In this document: positions 22,501 to 34,099 of the stretch, in pieces
Numbering within the stretch: position 1 is the first letter of the stretch
How the letters are laid out: every line of letters begins with the position of its first letter
DNA from: Tetrastigma voinierianum
Lineage: Eukaryota; Streptophyta; Magnoliopsida; Vitales; Vitaceae
Assembly: GCA_016808115.1 (NCBI GenBank)
Contig: JAEQBH010005096.1
Location: forward strand, 62,001-126,000
Direction of reading: 5' to 3'
Length of the DNA stretch: 64,000 nt
Notes under the pieces: model-generated
What the model saw: only the letters and a program-made list of their open reading frames with translations
The model's database searches: none
Told to the model about the DNA's origin: nothing
Position numbers and translations under genes: made by a program

Positions 22501-22760
22501 TCTTCGAACACGCCAATTTCTTCTCTTCTCATTCATGTCGTCAACCTTGGGGAGTGGTTTTGATCACAACATGCCATCCTTTATCAATGGATCTTCTCAG
22601 ATAAAACAATTTGTTTGTGGCTTAAGAAGCCACATAAAGGCCCACTAGTATTCATCGTCTACTTAATTCACAAGTGTGAAACCATTTCTATCCCGCTGTA
22701 ATTCCTGCCCACCCAATAACATTTAAATAGAACAACCTTCCTACTCAAAAAGATTCTAAC
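22500..22760 (-). pseudogene. DUF4216-like fragment of CACTA transposase
   Basis: On the minus strand the translation contains NGFTLVN near 22,690 and, across stops, WLLKPQTNCFI then EDPLIKDG near 22,590-22,630. This is the pattern 'GFTLVN...A.Q..QVFYV.DP' of the DUF4216 domain found C-terminal to TNP2 in plant CACTA transposases. Several stops interrupt it. Confidence 0.55.
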
Positions 22761-23404
22761 TCAACACCCTCTCACATACCCATAATAAGTCACATCTCCA
22801 CAATGTGGATTTATCATTAGCACTGAGTAACCTGGCCGCCTGGCACAACAACAACACCACTTATTTTGTGTTTTCCTTCTTTCGCTCAATCTCCTTAACA
22901 TGAATCTAACCCATTAATAATAAAAACCTTTGTATCGCTTGCCAATGAAGTCGGGACCTCGAGCTAAGCTTCTAAGTTCACCGGGAATTCCTTCATTCAC
23001 AAAATCCATATTTTCAACTCAAGGACAAGCATAATAATAAGAAATAATGAATCGACATATACAATTTCTATTAGACACTGGACTTACTTTGATTGGCAAA
23101 CCACGAGGCAAAAGTTTCATTGTGAATTCCCTCAATGTCTCTTATACGCAAACGAGGATTTTGATTACGAATCATTTCCCGATGCTCGCTAAAGAAGGGA
23201 AAGAATTTTAGAATAGTATTAGATATATCATCCTAAAACTATATATATGCACAAGCTGAATTAATCACAAAATTTCACTTAAAATGGTTGAACTATTTCA
23301 ATTGAATAACACATATTGATGTGCCCTTTCATTGTATCTACGTCCCAATTAACAATATCTACTCCTCTAAGATGACTTAATTGTGATTGACAAATATGGG
23401 AAGT

Positions 23405-23785
23405 TCAACCTGCAACACATACACTATGATTTCTTGAAGTTTGGCTTAATTCTGTCCCAACATCATCTAGGTATCTAGCACAAAAGACCACACATTCTTC
23501 CGCAAGATATCCCTCTGCAATAGAACCTTCAGGATGACTTCGATTACGTACATAGGCCTTTAACGTTGACAAATACCTTTCAACGGGATACATCCATCGA
23601 TATTGCACAAGCCCTGCCAACCTTGCTTTGGTCGCTAAATGGATAGGTAGGGTGAACCATAATATCGTTGAAAGAAGGAGGAAAATCCTCCAAATGACGT
23701 AGAGTGTTAGAGCAATCCGCCTCAATTGAATAAGTTCACAAGGAAGAACTTCGAACATAAACCCTAAAGAAATTACACAAATCAA
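23405..23785 (-). pseudogene. DUF4218 domain of CACTA transposase
   Basis: The best-preserved coding piece of the element. A 126-codon frame contains LPIHLATKARLAGLVQYRWM, then YPVERYLSTLKAYVRNRSHP, EGSIAEGYLAEECVVFCARY and LDD, the hallmark of DUF4218, which follows TNP2 in plant CACTA proteins. Continuous and readable over its whole length. The flanking frames are broken. Confidence 0.88.
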
Positions 23786-23949
23786 TTAAAGGTGTTCGTG
23801 ACTTGCTTTAAGTGTGACTTACTAAGAGCTAGAGGAAACAATTGTCGTGATCAATATATGGCACAGACTCTTCAAACCGAAGATCTTCTGCGGGTTTCTG
23901 CATTGATATATTTACGAATAAACTATCCGGGACTTTGATTTGTTTCGTA

Positions 23950-25200
23950 ACACACCACAAAATCTCCTTTTCGCCCCTATTCATGAGAAAACAAGAGGAT
24001 AGTAACGCTTACGACTCATCTACAAATGTGATGCAACTCAGGTCCCAATTCCCATTTCTGCAAGTCTTCAAGTTCTTCTCACACGATCTTTGATTTATCA
24101 AGGCCTAAAGAGGCTGCAAGAACACTCACACACATTACCTCAATGTGCACTATCAAGATTATGACGCAAATATAATTTTCCAATATGGTAACTCAAAATA
24201 TACCCGCTTTCTTCCAATTATAAGGTAAATTTATTGTCATTATTTAATTCGCCAAACGTGTGTATGATCGCCGCTTCCCCAAGACCTCATCTCCACTCAA
24301 TTGTGGATGGTGCCTTATCATGTTCTTCAAAACCCATTGAATGACTTATCTTACGAAAAGGATGATCACTTGTCGAAACGACGATGCCCCATATAGCACA
24401 ATGCTTACCACTATACCTTAACCACTCCAGAACATGTGCCTTATGACAAGAAGGACATGCACCCAATTCCTAAGGCTCCATCCCGACAAATTTGGTGTAA
24501 GAGCCGGGAAAGTCACTAATTGTCCAAAGCAAAGTCGCACGCATGTTGAAATTTGATCATGCATCATGGCATTTTATCCCAACCTCCTACAACAATTTTA
24601 ATTCTATCATATTCTAAGTATAAGATCCGCATTGTTCCCAGCATTACTAGTCAGGAATCAATAACGAAGAAAAAAATATTTCATTTCATACACACTACAG
24701 GGGGCAAATTATAAGGTATCAAGACGATAAAGGCGTACTATAATGAACATTTAAAGACCTAAAAGGATTAAACTATCCGATGTTAAGCTGCTTAATATTT
24801 CTAGTTTCTTCAAACCCTATTTCTAAAGTCGAATGTCTTCCATGCAGGAGAATCAAAGAAGGTGTCTCATATAACCATCTTCTGTCGACCTTCCTTATGC
24901 CAATCTCATGAAAGATGCTGTCAAGACATGAATAAACGTCAAATCGAGGAATCAAAGGGAAATGCCTTAAACCTTAGCAGAACCTTTTTTCTTTTTATAT
25001 AAAGCTTCCCCAACCGCATCGCTTATCTTTGTCCTCCAAGTACCTGGGATGTTTTGCAAACATGACACTCGTGACATTCTCATACCCTTCTATACAACAT
25101 GTAGTCGTTGACATGCATCTTATCAGAAGAAAGTCCCAAGTTCTCCTGACATCTTTTCGTCAGTATGACTTAGAAATGTCTCTCCAACAGAAAAGCATCT
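23950..25200 (-). pseudogene. TNP2 catalytic region of CACTA transposase
   Basis: Minus-strand remnant of the En/Spm TNP2 transposase core. From its 5' side: DLGLSSDKMHVNDYMLYRR and CKTS (about 25,050-25,150) correspond to the 'LGL.Y.KIH.C.ND...Y' and Cys-pair motifs. FPLIPRFDVYSCL follows (about 24,925-24,970), the 'L..FP..PRL..L' motif. FNMRATLLWTISDFPGSYTK then a Cys-rich ACPSCHKAH (about 24,440-24,560) and DHPFRK near 24,360 follow. The upper frame at 24773-24955 is open for 60 codons. Frameshifts separate the blocks, so no functional protein is expected. Confidence 0.85.
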
Positions 25201-25379
25201 TTTTATAGTAAATTCGAAAGCAAACGCAAGAACTGTTGCTCACTCTATTAAGACACTTTATGTGAAATAAACGCTTAATAATTAAGTGATAATTGAAAAT
25301 ACTTTACAAATCCAGGATAAAGTTCCTTTTCAACATTTTTTAGTTAAACTCATAAAACATTTTCAGATCATTATTCGTT

Positions 25380-25800
25380 CCTCATCTCCTGAACACCATC
25401 CCCATCATTGTCATCAATGTAATTTTCAACACGCCAAAGCAAATTCCATCATGTAAAATCCCTTTGCATGTCATCACGATCGCCAAAATCTTTTCATCTC
25501 CTAAGTCATAAGTGGGACGTGCAGACGAAGATGCTTCACTCATGAACAAACCATCTTGCATACCCATTCAGAAATCCATGATATGTTAAATGATCTTTAC
25601 GCCAATTCTATCTACCCAATCACCAAGTTTGCAATTTTACACCCGACAAATGATTTTTCCATTCACGCTTCCTTTTCAAATGCAATGGTGATGTATCTAA
25701 AAACCATTCTCATATTCCTACTTCATCTAAACTTATACATCCAACTTTCTATCCATGAGCCAAGTAAGATTCTACTTGGTTACTTGATTCTACAACATGA
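25380..25800 (-). pseudogene. Transposase-associated N-terminal domain of the CACTA
   Basis: The minus-strand translation gives DHLTYHGFLNGYARWFVHE near 25,535-25,600, the 'HL...GF..GY..W..HGE' motif of the transposase-associated domain that begins plant CACTA TNP2 proteins. A following frame (25382-25567) is acidic near its end, as in the linker before TNP2. The final HGE is HE followed by a stop. Confidence 0.7.
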
Positions 25801-26149
25801 GAAGCAAAAAATACAAGAATTACAATTGGTGAAAGCATATTCATCATTTTAACACCCAAAAATAGTCGAAATTAGCAACCAAAAAATATTGATCATATTC
25901 ACACTTGAAACAGGGAAAACCAGCCCTCAAACCAAAAACACACAGGCCTTGAACCACAACATTAGCTCAACAATCAACATAAATCAACAAAGATTGATAT
26001 CATACCTGATTGAAGTGGAGCAACCCAGCTTCGAGAGCGAACCAAGGTCAAAACAGGAAATCAAAGATCATTTAATTCGTATGTACATCGTAGGAAAGTC
26101 ACAGTGCACTCAAAATGTACCCCTAACAACCTCGGGCATATAATCGAAT

Positions 26150-27239
26150 GCCTAATCAACCTTTGCCACTACTCGCAAGAATTGAGCAAAGAGGTCAAAG
26201 GTTCAAATCGCAAACTTACAAGATATAGTTCTCTAGTTACATAAATCTTATTCGATTTGCCCGAAAAAAAGGACTATAAGAATATTCCAAAAAAACAGAT
26301 GCGAAGTTTCACAAAGTGAAATCAAATATATACATACACAAAGGTTTGAAAGGAATATATAATTCAAATGGGTAAAAAGCATTGATCAATTGTTATTTTT
26401 GTCTTTTATATTGCTAATCAATCACACTCCCTAACCGGCGACGAAGACTCTTTAGCAAGAGGATACAAAGAAATCTTTGGCCATTATCAGACCGCTGAAA
26501 GATCATAGGATTGGGTACTTTGAGGATCAATCTTCCTTAACAAACAATAACTCATTTAATGGGAGCGATTATGGTTGGTTAGGGAGTCTCAAATGTGACA
26601 AGCCGGCGTATGTATGCGTGTAATGAGTCGCCTAGAGCGCTGCTTTGTACCAGACAAGAATCCGCTGGGCTCGTAGAGGAATAAGATTATAATGGATCCA
26701 TACACAGAACATAATAGTTTGCCACCACAGAAAAGGCAAACGCACCAACAGAAAAGGCAACAGAGGTTAGGGCAAACACAATCCAAACACACCAATAGAA
26801 AATAATTCTCGAAACTAACTTTTACAGCCAACAGAGGGTGGGGCAAACTGCCGGGAGAGGGAAAGGAGGACGATCGATGTGAGGGTGAGAAGGAAGCGTG
26901 GACGGCGATGGTCTCGTACTCAATGTCGACGATGTTCGGCTGGTCGCCGCACGCCACTATCGCTGTCGTGACGCTTACGCTCGACCTGGGTGGATCGAGG
27001 TGGACAAGCAAAGTGGGAATGTGCACGCATGGGAGCAACAGCTGGGCAGCAAAATTGGGGGTTTCGTTGACGTGGAAGAAAAGCTGAACAAGTAATAAAA
27101 TTCAGGGTTTCGTTAAGGATATTTTATTTCCATACAAAATGTCATTCAATTTTAAAGTGCCTCGTGTCATGTGTGTCGAGGTGACGAATCTAAAATGCCT
27201 CAATAGATAGTGTCCTCTAAAGTCATTTTTCTTGTAGTG
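26150..27239 (-). other. CACTA right (5') end, promoter side
   Basis: Upstream of the minus-strand transposase. It includes a markedly GC-richer island at about 26,820-27,070 (with GGTGGGGCAAACTGCCGGGA and CGACGATGTTCGGC) that contrasts with the rest of the element and may be the promoter and untranslated leader. It ends with subterminal repeats and the inverted terminus. The frame at 26589-27038 has low-complexity, promoter-like composition and no recognisable domain. Confidence 0.45.
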
Positions 27240-27390
27240 CTTGAATCTATAGAAATGTATGGTTTTGTAACTGCATGGACGAGTATGGATGATGGGCCCT
27301 ATTGGGTCATCTTACTCATGTATGAGTCTCATGAAATGAGACACACAGGTTTTCCGCATGTCGAGACAGTTGGTCAACTGACTGCCTAAG
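27240..27390 (+). mobile_element. Family B LTR, copy 3, right part
   Basis: Resumes after the CACTA with GAGTATGGATGATGGGCC...CATGTATGAGTCTCATGAAA and GAGACACAC, matching 43370-43440 of the family B 5' LTR. The match fades near 27,390 before the expected GGGGCTTCACA terminus, so the 3' end is lost or too diverged. No internal region follows, so this is a solo or truncated LTR. Confidence 0.65.
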
Positions 27391-27700
27391 GCCATAAAAG
27401 GTTATTTCAAAAATTTCTATTTAAAATCCAAAAAATCATAATGATGTGAAAGAATAATTATTAACAACACAATCCGCGAATATTGAGTGACGTGAATCGC
27501 CTAAGGGTTTAGTGTGTCTAGTTAAATATATACATTAAGTCAAAATGTAAATCTAACCATTTCTATGTGTTTCTTGAAAATTGATTCATCAGACAAAAAT
27601 GTTCTTTGTTATTTCTATGTATTGATGTGTATCTTCGAAAAGAAAGTGTTATATTTGCATAAAGAAAATAATCGGTTATTTTGTTAAAATGAAGATAAAA
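27391..27700. other. Unassigned AT-rich sequence
   Basis: No coding frame or repeat is recognised between the LTR remnant and the MITE cluster. Confidence 0.3.
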
Positions 27701-27719
27701 ATGACAAAGAAAGTTAGAT

Positions 27720-28470
27720 GTTTGGTTCCTTATTTTTAAAATCCATCATGGTGCTCCTGTCATGGTGAACAAGGAAAATAGAACACATATGCTTCCAGGT
27801 TTTTTTTTGTTTTGAATAAAACATAGATAAAACATTAAATCTGGGAGATGTATAGGTTTTCTTTCTGAAACACTCATTTGGTGTTTTCAAAAACTATTCT
27901 AGTCATTTAAAAAACAAGAACCACATGTAATTTTAGGCTTGCTCGTTCCAAGGTTTTTTTTTTAATTATGAAAACACATAAAATGTTAAATTTAGAGAGT
28001 AAGAACAATTTTCAGAGAATAAAATGATGTTCTTAAAAAATAATAATTTAGGCTCATATATGAATTGTAGCTTTTGTGTCTATCAGGTTTCGTAACAAAA
28101 TAAAAAAATTGTAACCAATATATTCTTCTATATTTTCTGTTCTCATTAAGCTGTGCCGCTTAGAATAGCTTTTGAAAACACAGAGAACAATAACATATTG
28201 ATTTCCTTTAACAACTGTTCTTGTTATCTGAATTTAGTGTTTTTTGTGTGCTTCTTATTTTCCACAACAATAAAAACTGGGAACCAAACGCGTTCTTCTT
28301 GTTTTCCAAAATAGAAAATAGTTTTCAAAAACAAGAATTACATAGTCCTTTTGGGCTTGTTTGATTTCTGTTTTTGAAAATGGTTATTGAGAATAGTTTT
28401 TGAAAACACGCAGAACACCAAAATGATGCTATTTGGAAAACATTTCGTTTTTTAGTTTAATGTTTTTTTG
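27720..28470. mobile_element. Cluster of hAT-MITE-like copies
   Basis: Several nested copies of a short AT-rich repeat with termini such as GGGCTTGTTTGATTTCTG, GAGAATAGTTTTTGAAAACA and AGTTTTCAAAAACAAGAA. At least three overlapping units can be distinguished (about 27,840-27,930, 28,150-28,350 and 28,350-28,470). Individual boundaries and TSDs are not resolved because copies are nested and eroded. Confidence 0.5.
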
Positions 28471-28472
28471 TG

Positions 28473-28473
<1 letters not shown>

Positions 28474-28509
<36 letters not shown>

Positions 28510-28514
28510 GAAGA

Positions 28515-28574
<60 letters not shown>
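28474..28574. repeat. Compound microsatellite (TC)n-(TA)n
   Basis: About ten TC units pass directly into TA units, broken by GAAGAGC at 28510-28516, then about 29 AT units. Such a tract is prone to length polymorphism and to assembly error. Confidence 0.95.
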
Positions 28575-28577
<3 letters not shown>

Positions 28578-28909
28578 ACAAACTAGAATAAATATGTTTT
28601 CTCTATTTTTCTGTTTACTGCTTTTTAAAAATAAGTTTTATATCTAAAATGTGGAAAAATAGGGAAACATGTTTGATTTCTTTTTTGAAAATATGAAAAT
28701 GCTAAATTCAAAGAAAAATAAGAGTTTTTAGTTTTTAGATCACATATTTTTTATATGTTTAAAATCGTTGTCAAGTGCTAAAAGCCTTATAAACAGTAAT
28801 ACATTTCCTAAATTTTGTTTTCAAAAGGTATTTTAACGTAAGGGCTTAGCTTAATCAACTTTTTCTTTTTGTTTTTGAAATGTTTAACAATCAACTCTAA
28901 AAAGTACAA

Positions 28910-29622
28910 AGTAAAACTACGAAAAGTTGAAGTGCCGGGCTGAGCTTATGGGATTAAAAATCGATTTTCGACGAAATATCGAAAAATTCCATGGTTGTCC
29001 GACAATCAAAAAGGTTTTGCAACGTATAATCGATGGAGGAAAAATCAGTGAAAAATCGATAAAATCGCCGATTTTTTGTTGAAAAATAAAATAACATTTT
29101 CCAATCGAAAAATTGTAATTGTGGAGCACGAGCTTCTAAGAGGCGCTGCTTTGTCGAAAAATCGCGTATAAATCGGCGATAAAATGAAAAAATTGCCGAA
29201 AAATCGACACTGGCAATTTTTTTTCGAAAAGCGCCTCAACTCGACTCCTCGATTGTTTCGCTTTTGATCTAACAAGCTAAGATTTCGCCTCATTTTATTA
29301 AAAGAATCCAAACGACTATATTTTTTATCCAAATCCGCTGATTTTAAATCAAGTTTGATCTAACGGTCCAAAAATGATTTCTAACGATATAAGGATGATC
29401 CAACGGTCATATTTGAACCAAAATCAAATCCAATGGTTAGGAAATAAATCACAAATCTGCTTTTAACAACTAATGGCTATTTTGACTCCAAAAATTCTAT
29501 AAATACCCCTAAATCATATACTTAGCCATAAAACCCACCATCCACATCTAAGCCCATTTCACTCTCAAATACTTTTTTCTTTGTTCTTATCCTAATTTTC
29601 TGGAAGATTTTTGTGAATTAAG
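28910..29622 (+). promoter_or_regulatory. hAT element 5' end and promoter region
   Basis: Dense short repeats of CGAAAAATCG/CGATTTTTCG, such as AAAATCGATAAAATCGCCG, fill 28,950-29,220. They are followed by ATCTAACGGTC/ATCCAACGGTC repeats. This is the subterminal style of plant hAT elements with BED-type transposases. A TATA box, TATAAATA, is at 29498-29505. About 117 bp after it a consensus donor AAG|GTATGT at 29623 would end a non-coding first exon. The outer terminus and TSD were not found. Assignment to the coding remnant at 49467 is inferred from order and orientation. Confidence 0.5.
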
Positions 29623-29845
29623 GTATGTTTCTTTGTTCATTAATTTAATTTATGCATATTTTATTTAGTTTATTTTGTGTCAAGCAGTTTATAATAAATA
29701 TTTTTATACTATAGTTTTATTTTAGTTTTTAATTTGATAATAATAAATTATGTTAGATATAATGTTTGAAACTTAGACATTACACATCCTACTATTAAAC
29801 AATTATAATTATGTAATATTAGAAATTTAGATCTTTTTACTTAGA
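29623..29845 (+). repeat. AT-rich array, leftmost part (probable hAT intron)
   Basis: Carries the same blocks as 39580-39640 and 49090-49330, for example TTTTATACTATAGTTTTATT, ATGTTTGAAACTTAGA and AGAAATTTAGATCTT. It is cut at 29845 by the family A retrotransposon. The paralogous segment near 49,300 shows the uninterrupted order. Confidence 0.75.
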
Positions 29846-31799
29846 TGTAAGACCCGAGAAATTCCAATTTTTGGAAAAAGGGCAAAATCGTAATTTCGAC
29901 ACAGTTGTTAATTTCGTTAAAACCAGACTTATTCTCTAGATCTCGCACGACGAAACGGATTCCAATCGTTGAATCGCCTCACGAAATCTAGCTAGCACGT
30001 AAAATTTTCAATACTGAGACAATGAGTCAAGACATTTTTCGAGAGACGCTGTCGTGTCAGAAACAAATTCGATGCAACGAAAGTCACATATAACAAGTAA
30101 CACAACCATGGCAGCAGGAGTAGAGAAAATGATGAAAATGGAACGACGAGATAGAGCCGTATGTCAAAACCGAAATGAAGGGACATAATAGGCATTTCGG
30201 GATTGCTTAAGTCACTGTAAGCACAGCAAGAAATAGATTGTCTTCTTCAAATGGGAAATAAAGCAAAACGTGAAAGGCAAACAGGGAGGTCCAAGAGTTT
30301 GGGGGGAAAACGAAATGGAGCTCTTGCAGAGAGAAAGTTCTCTAAAATACTGGCGATCCGACCACGCATGCCGGACAAGATGGAGAACCGCCACGCGAGA
30401 GGGCTACGCGCGGACACCGGATTTGTGAGTTTTCGACAACCCGAGAGGTAGAGCCCCTACTTGAGTTTTATCTTCTTTAAGTACTTTACGAATGTTCGAA
30501 TGTGGTGAGACCAGCAGTCATTCCGACCTGGTCCCAAACCTTAGGACTAATTGATGTGAATTTCAATAACCACTGTGCAGCCGTGAATGCCACTGATGGT
30601 GGTTTTTTAAGTTTGGAACACGAAATAAATCATGCTTTGATTGAAATTGGGCCGAATGGTCATGAAACCCAAAAGTTCACTAAGTGAACCGATGATTTAG
30701 ATTTTTCGAATGGGGTGAATCCGAGGTTTCACTATTCCCGAAACAGTGTTCTCAAAATATATTTTTGTGAAAATATGTGTTTGGTCGAGTGATTTAAATT
30801 AAATTGTTCGTGTTTGATCATTAGCCCAAGTGAGCTAATTTTGATGTATGAAATGAGAATTTGCATGACATGATTGTGTGAATTGATTGTTTTGTAAATA
30901 TACGTAGACAAGTATATATTTATACGCTAATTGCATCAGATTGAATCAAGCATACATGATTCCATACGCACCTGAACACCTCAGACTATAAGAGTGTGAG
31001 TGCATGAGATGAGCTCTAGAGAAAACGTTCCGAGGGTTGTCTAAAAATATTAATTATCTGAGGGTAGTCCAAATTAAAAATATCAATCGTCGGAAATGTA
31101 TTTCCAATCGACATTCATCGGAGTAGGTCCATTAAACAAATAATATATCAATCGCCTGAGCGGCCCAATTGATATATATACACTCCGAGGGTTGTCCACT
31201 AACAAAATAATACTTTCATACGAGGCTTAGGCGAGTGTGATGGAGCTTCCTGGAGGACCTGGATCCGATATCATGCAGACATCCAAGCAGGATCATGCAT
31301 CTGCTTGAATGTGTGTTTTCATCGAACATCAGACCGCACTTGTGGTGAGTAGCCTGACTTGGGCATTCCACTCATCAGCATTAGCTCACCCCGCAAGGGA
31401 TATTATTTTAAGGTGTACGTGAGCGTATGGTGGACGACTGGGCCCTAGAGATCGTGGGATTAGAAGAAAGCCGAAGTCATGGCTTTTGATGTATACATGT
31501 ATTAGAACTTTAAGTTTACTGTATGTATTGTATAAGAGTAAAACATATAAATCCTGTAATGGCTGGGGTACATAGTTGGATTCATAGTTGCTGTATATCG
31601 AAGTATTGTTTACGGGCCCAAGTGGTCGCTTTAAATCATAAACTGCTATATTGGACTCCGTTTGGGACAAATATTATGTTCAGATTGCAGAGCCCCGTAC
31701 AAAGGAGACCCTGCCCGATTTTCGTGAAATGCTGGTCACCCGACACTCACGAGTATTCCGCGGCCGATGGTAGTCAATGACCCCGAGATTGGGCGTACA
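29846..31799 (+). repeat. 5' LTR of family A element
   Basis: From TGTAAGACCCGAGAAATT to GATTGGGCGTACA, 1954 bp. The first 200 bp carry a block shared with family B (ACGACGAAACGGATTCC, CTCACGAAATCTAGCTAG). Several CGAGGGTTGTC/GAGGGTAGTCC repeats lie at 31,028-31,195, alternating with ATATCAATCG. A short primer-binding-like sequence (CAGATCGAGCC) follows the LTR. Confidence 0.93.
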
Positions 31800-32970
31800 A
31801 CAGATCGAGCCTGTGCATACGCGGCTACCTAGGGCTCGAGGGGATTCGGGCTTAGCCATAATTCGAGGTGTAAGAACATCACCACTAGTGTGGTCTGAAG
31901 GTTCTGGGCTTAGGTACGAGATTACCTAGAAATCACGACCCAAGACACAAGATGCATGTTTGATGTTTTGTGATTTGAGAAATTTGTTGTGTGAAAAATA
32001 TGCATAACATGAAATATCAGGTTGTGATTGAATCAAGCTAGGTGGATAGCACATAGGAAAAATTTATAGTGTTTACAAAGGTGTAACTGAAATGAAATAA
32101 ATTGTAATCAATTTTATTTGGTTTATTGATGACAAAAATATAATTTGTAATAAAATTTTTAAGGGTGTTAGAACATTTTGAGAGTTTTACATGTTGAGTA
32201 AACTGAAAAGGAAATCTAAATGAAATAAATTATGTTCAATTTATTGGTTTGTAGGATAATGAGATTTAATAAAATTTTAGTAGTTGAAATACCAGTTTAG
32301 TGTGTTGGATCAAGAGGTTTGGGAGATTTAGAATAAAATGTCCAAAGTTAAAGAAAAAACGTAGGTGAAGAAAATAATTTCTAAGGTTTTACAATGTAAA
32401 CTCGAAGAAAATTGATTAAAATAAATTTTAAAAAATTCTATTCGAGTATTCGAAAATGAAAATATAATATATATATTATATAGGTATATATATATATATT
32501 TTTTTGCATCTTCCAAGAATGAAATAAATGAAAAAAAAAGTGAAGAAATGGTTTTCAAATATTTTGTTGTAAAACAGAAGAAAAAGTGAAGAAAATAAAT
32601 TTTTATAAGTTTATTTCGCATACCTGAGAATGAAAAAAATCAAATAAATAAACTTTACTAAGTTTATTTGATGTATCGAGAATAATGAAAAAAACATGGA
32701 GTAGCTAAGTGTTTCAATACCTGGAAAAAATTAAAATATTTAATAAATAAAATAAAATCAAATAAAATAAAATTAGACAAAATTTTAAAATAAAATTTCA
32801 AAATGAAATTTTTGTTGATAAAATGTTTTAAATGTATAATTACTGTCCCGTGACACTGTAAAATGAGGACAATGTGGGTATTTACACTGGATGATGCAAG
32901 ACAGTGTCTCTGTGGCTATGTTTATGCCTGTAGATACCAGATGAGATTTAACCGCATGTTAATCAGATGG
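31800..32970 (+). other. Leader region of family A element
   Basis: Untranslated internal sequence between the 5' LTR and gag. The part 32,060-32,830 is AT- and A-rich, with many AAATGAAATAAA-type strings and an AT microsatellite at 32,461-32,500. No gene. A candidate gag start (ATGGCTACTATGACGAGGAC) is at 32973. Confidence 0.6.
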
Positions 32971-32972
32971 GG

Positions 32973-34030
32973 ATGGCTACTATGACGAGGACGAGGGCGT
33001 CCACAAGGTAATCGGGTCGTGCACCACTTCCGCGTTTGACGCAGGCTTTTACCGAGGCCGTAGTATTATAGTACCGCTATCGCACAGCTGGTGGCAGCGT
33101 GCAGACAGAAGATCCTAGTAACCCGTGAGGTTTGTATGACATCCTCGACATTCATAGGGGAGGAGATCCGATGGTGGCACTACTGTCTGCGCATCGAGAA
33201 GGTGTTAGGAGGCCACGAAGGCAGATCCTGATTGATACTAATACTTGTGTTCCATCTGTAGGTGAGGCCCAAGTATGATGGAAATAGGCGTAACATCTGC
33301 AGACCTGCAGGCAATGATACGTGGGCGCAGTTTTAGAGTCGCGATGTGGGTAAGTACTTCCCCGAAGATCGCAAGGCTCGTGAGTTCCTGTGAAATGGGC
33401 TGTGGGGCGAAGGACTGTGATGGATTATGTGACTAGGTTCACAAAGCTAGCCCGATTTGTTGATGATTACGTGGCCACCGACCTGGCCAAGGTGAGGAGA
33501 TTCGAGAATGGACTGAAGTTGTCCATTCGCCGTGATCAGGACTCCGGCCCACAAAGATGGATTCCATGGTCAGACGACCCTCGACCACAGAGACGGAGGA
33601 TGCTCTGAGCACTCCTGGATGCGAGTGGCAGGTAAGAGGAAGGATGTCACTCTTCCGGGGCTCAGAAAGAGGCATAGAGCTTCTAGTCTCGCGAGGGTCC
33701 CGCGTAGTCGCACTATCTCGGCCGTGGATGACGATCACACAAAGGACAGAGGTGTGCTACCATTGTCAAACAACAAGGCTGAGGAGGGATTGCCCCAGAG
33801 ACAAAGGATCCTGTGGTTTTGGGATAACACAGCCCCAAATAATGGCAAGACAGAGACGATAAGACATTCCTCCATAGCACTGCAGATAGCCGAGGAGCCG
33901 GGCCCCACTCAGTGGAGCTATACTGCACCCATTATTTACAAAGTGTGCCCGAGATGCCAGAGTATGGGTAGAGGCAGAGGACAAGGCCCACAGGCACGAA
34001 CATCAGGGGTCCAGGGGCGTGTCTACTAAG
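32973..34030 (+). pseudogene. gag remnant of family A element
   Basis: Capsid/nucleocapsid gene remnant. At 33390-33540 the frame gives VMDYVTRFTKLARFVDDYVA then LAKVRRFENGLKLSIR, the conserved part of the plant retrotransposon gag domain. QDxDSMV-like sequence continues in another frame near 33,555. At about 33,750-33,800 CYHCQTTRLRRDC is a CCHC zinc knuckle with its His position lost. Frame changes occur at least at 33,540 and 33,610. The start at 32973 is inferred from position and the basic N-terminus (MATMTRTRAS) that follows. Confidence 0.85.
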
Positions 34031-34099
34031 CCACACCGTTAGGTCGAGTCACATCACTATACAGGTACATTTTTTGCATCTCGCGATGGGCTGAGCGTT

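Larger units (their letters stand above)
18872..27239 (-). mobile_element. CACTA (En/Spm) transposon, about 8.4 kb
   Basis: The left terminus CACTACAACAAAAAT and the right terminus ATTTTTCTTGTAGTG are inverted repeats of the CACTA type. The flanking trinucleotides are TTT and CTT (2 of 3 match; 3 bp expected). Subterminal repeats with GAGGCA/TGCCTC motifs lie at both ends. Transposase remnants, all on the minus strand, occur in the usual order: a transposase-associated domain (25.4-25.8 kb), TNP2 (24.2-25.2 kb), DUF4218 (23.4-23.8 kb), a DUF4216-like part (22.5-22.7 kb) and a Ptta/En/Spm (Transposase_24) part (20.46-20.76 kb). Many frames are broken, so it is probably inactive. It sits inside a family B LTR. 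Confidence 0.92.

Noticed and set aside
26160..26230. B-box-like GGTTCAAATCGC inside the CACTA element
   Set aside because: No matching A box at proper spacing and no cloverleaf could be drawn.
26589..27038. 149-codon minus-strand frame with a hydrophobic Cys-rich middle
   Set aside because: Lies in the GC-rich end region of the CACTA element with no recognised domain; looks like chance openness in GC-rich DNA.
27390..27700. Continuation of the family B LTR or internal region
   Set aside because: No match to 43440-43484 or to the primer-binding region was visible past about 27,390.
33532..34029. 165-codon plus-strand frame
   Set aside because: Overlaps the gag zinc-knuckle region in another frame; the true gag motifs are in the neighbouring frames.
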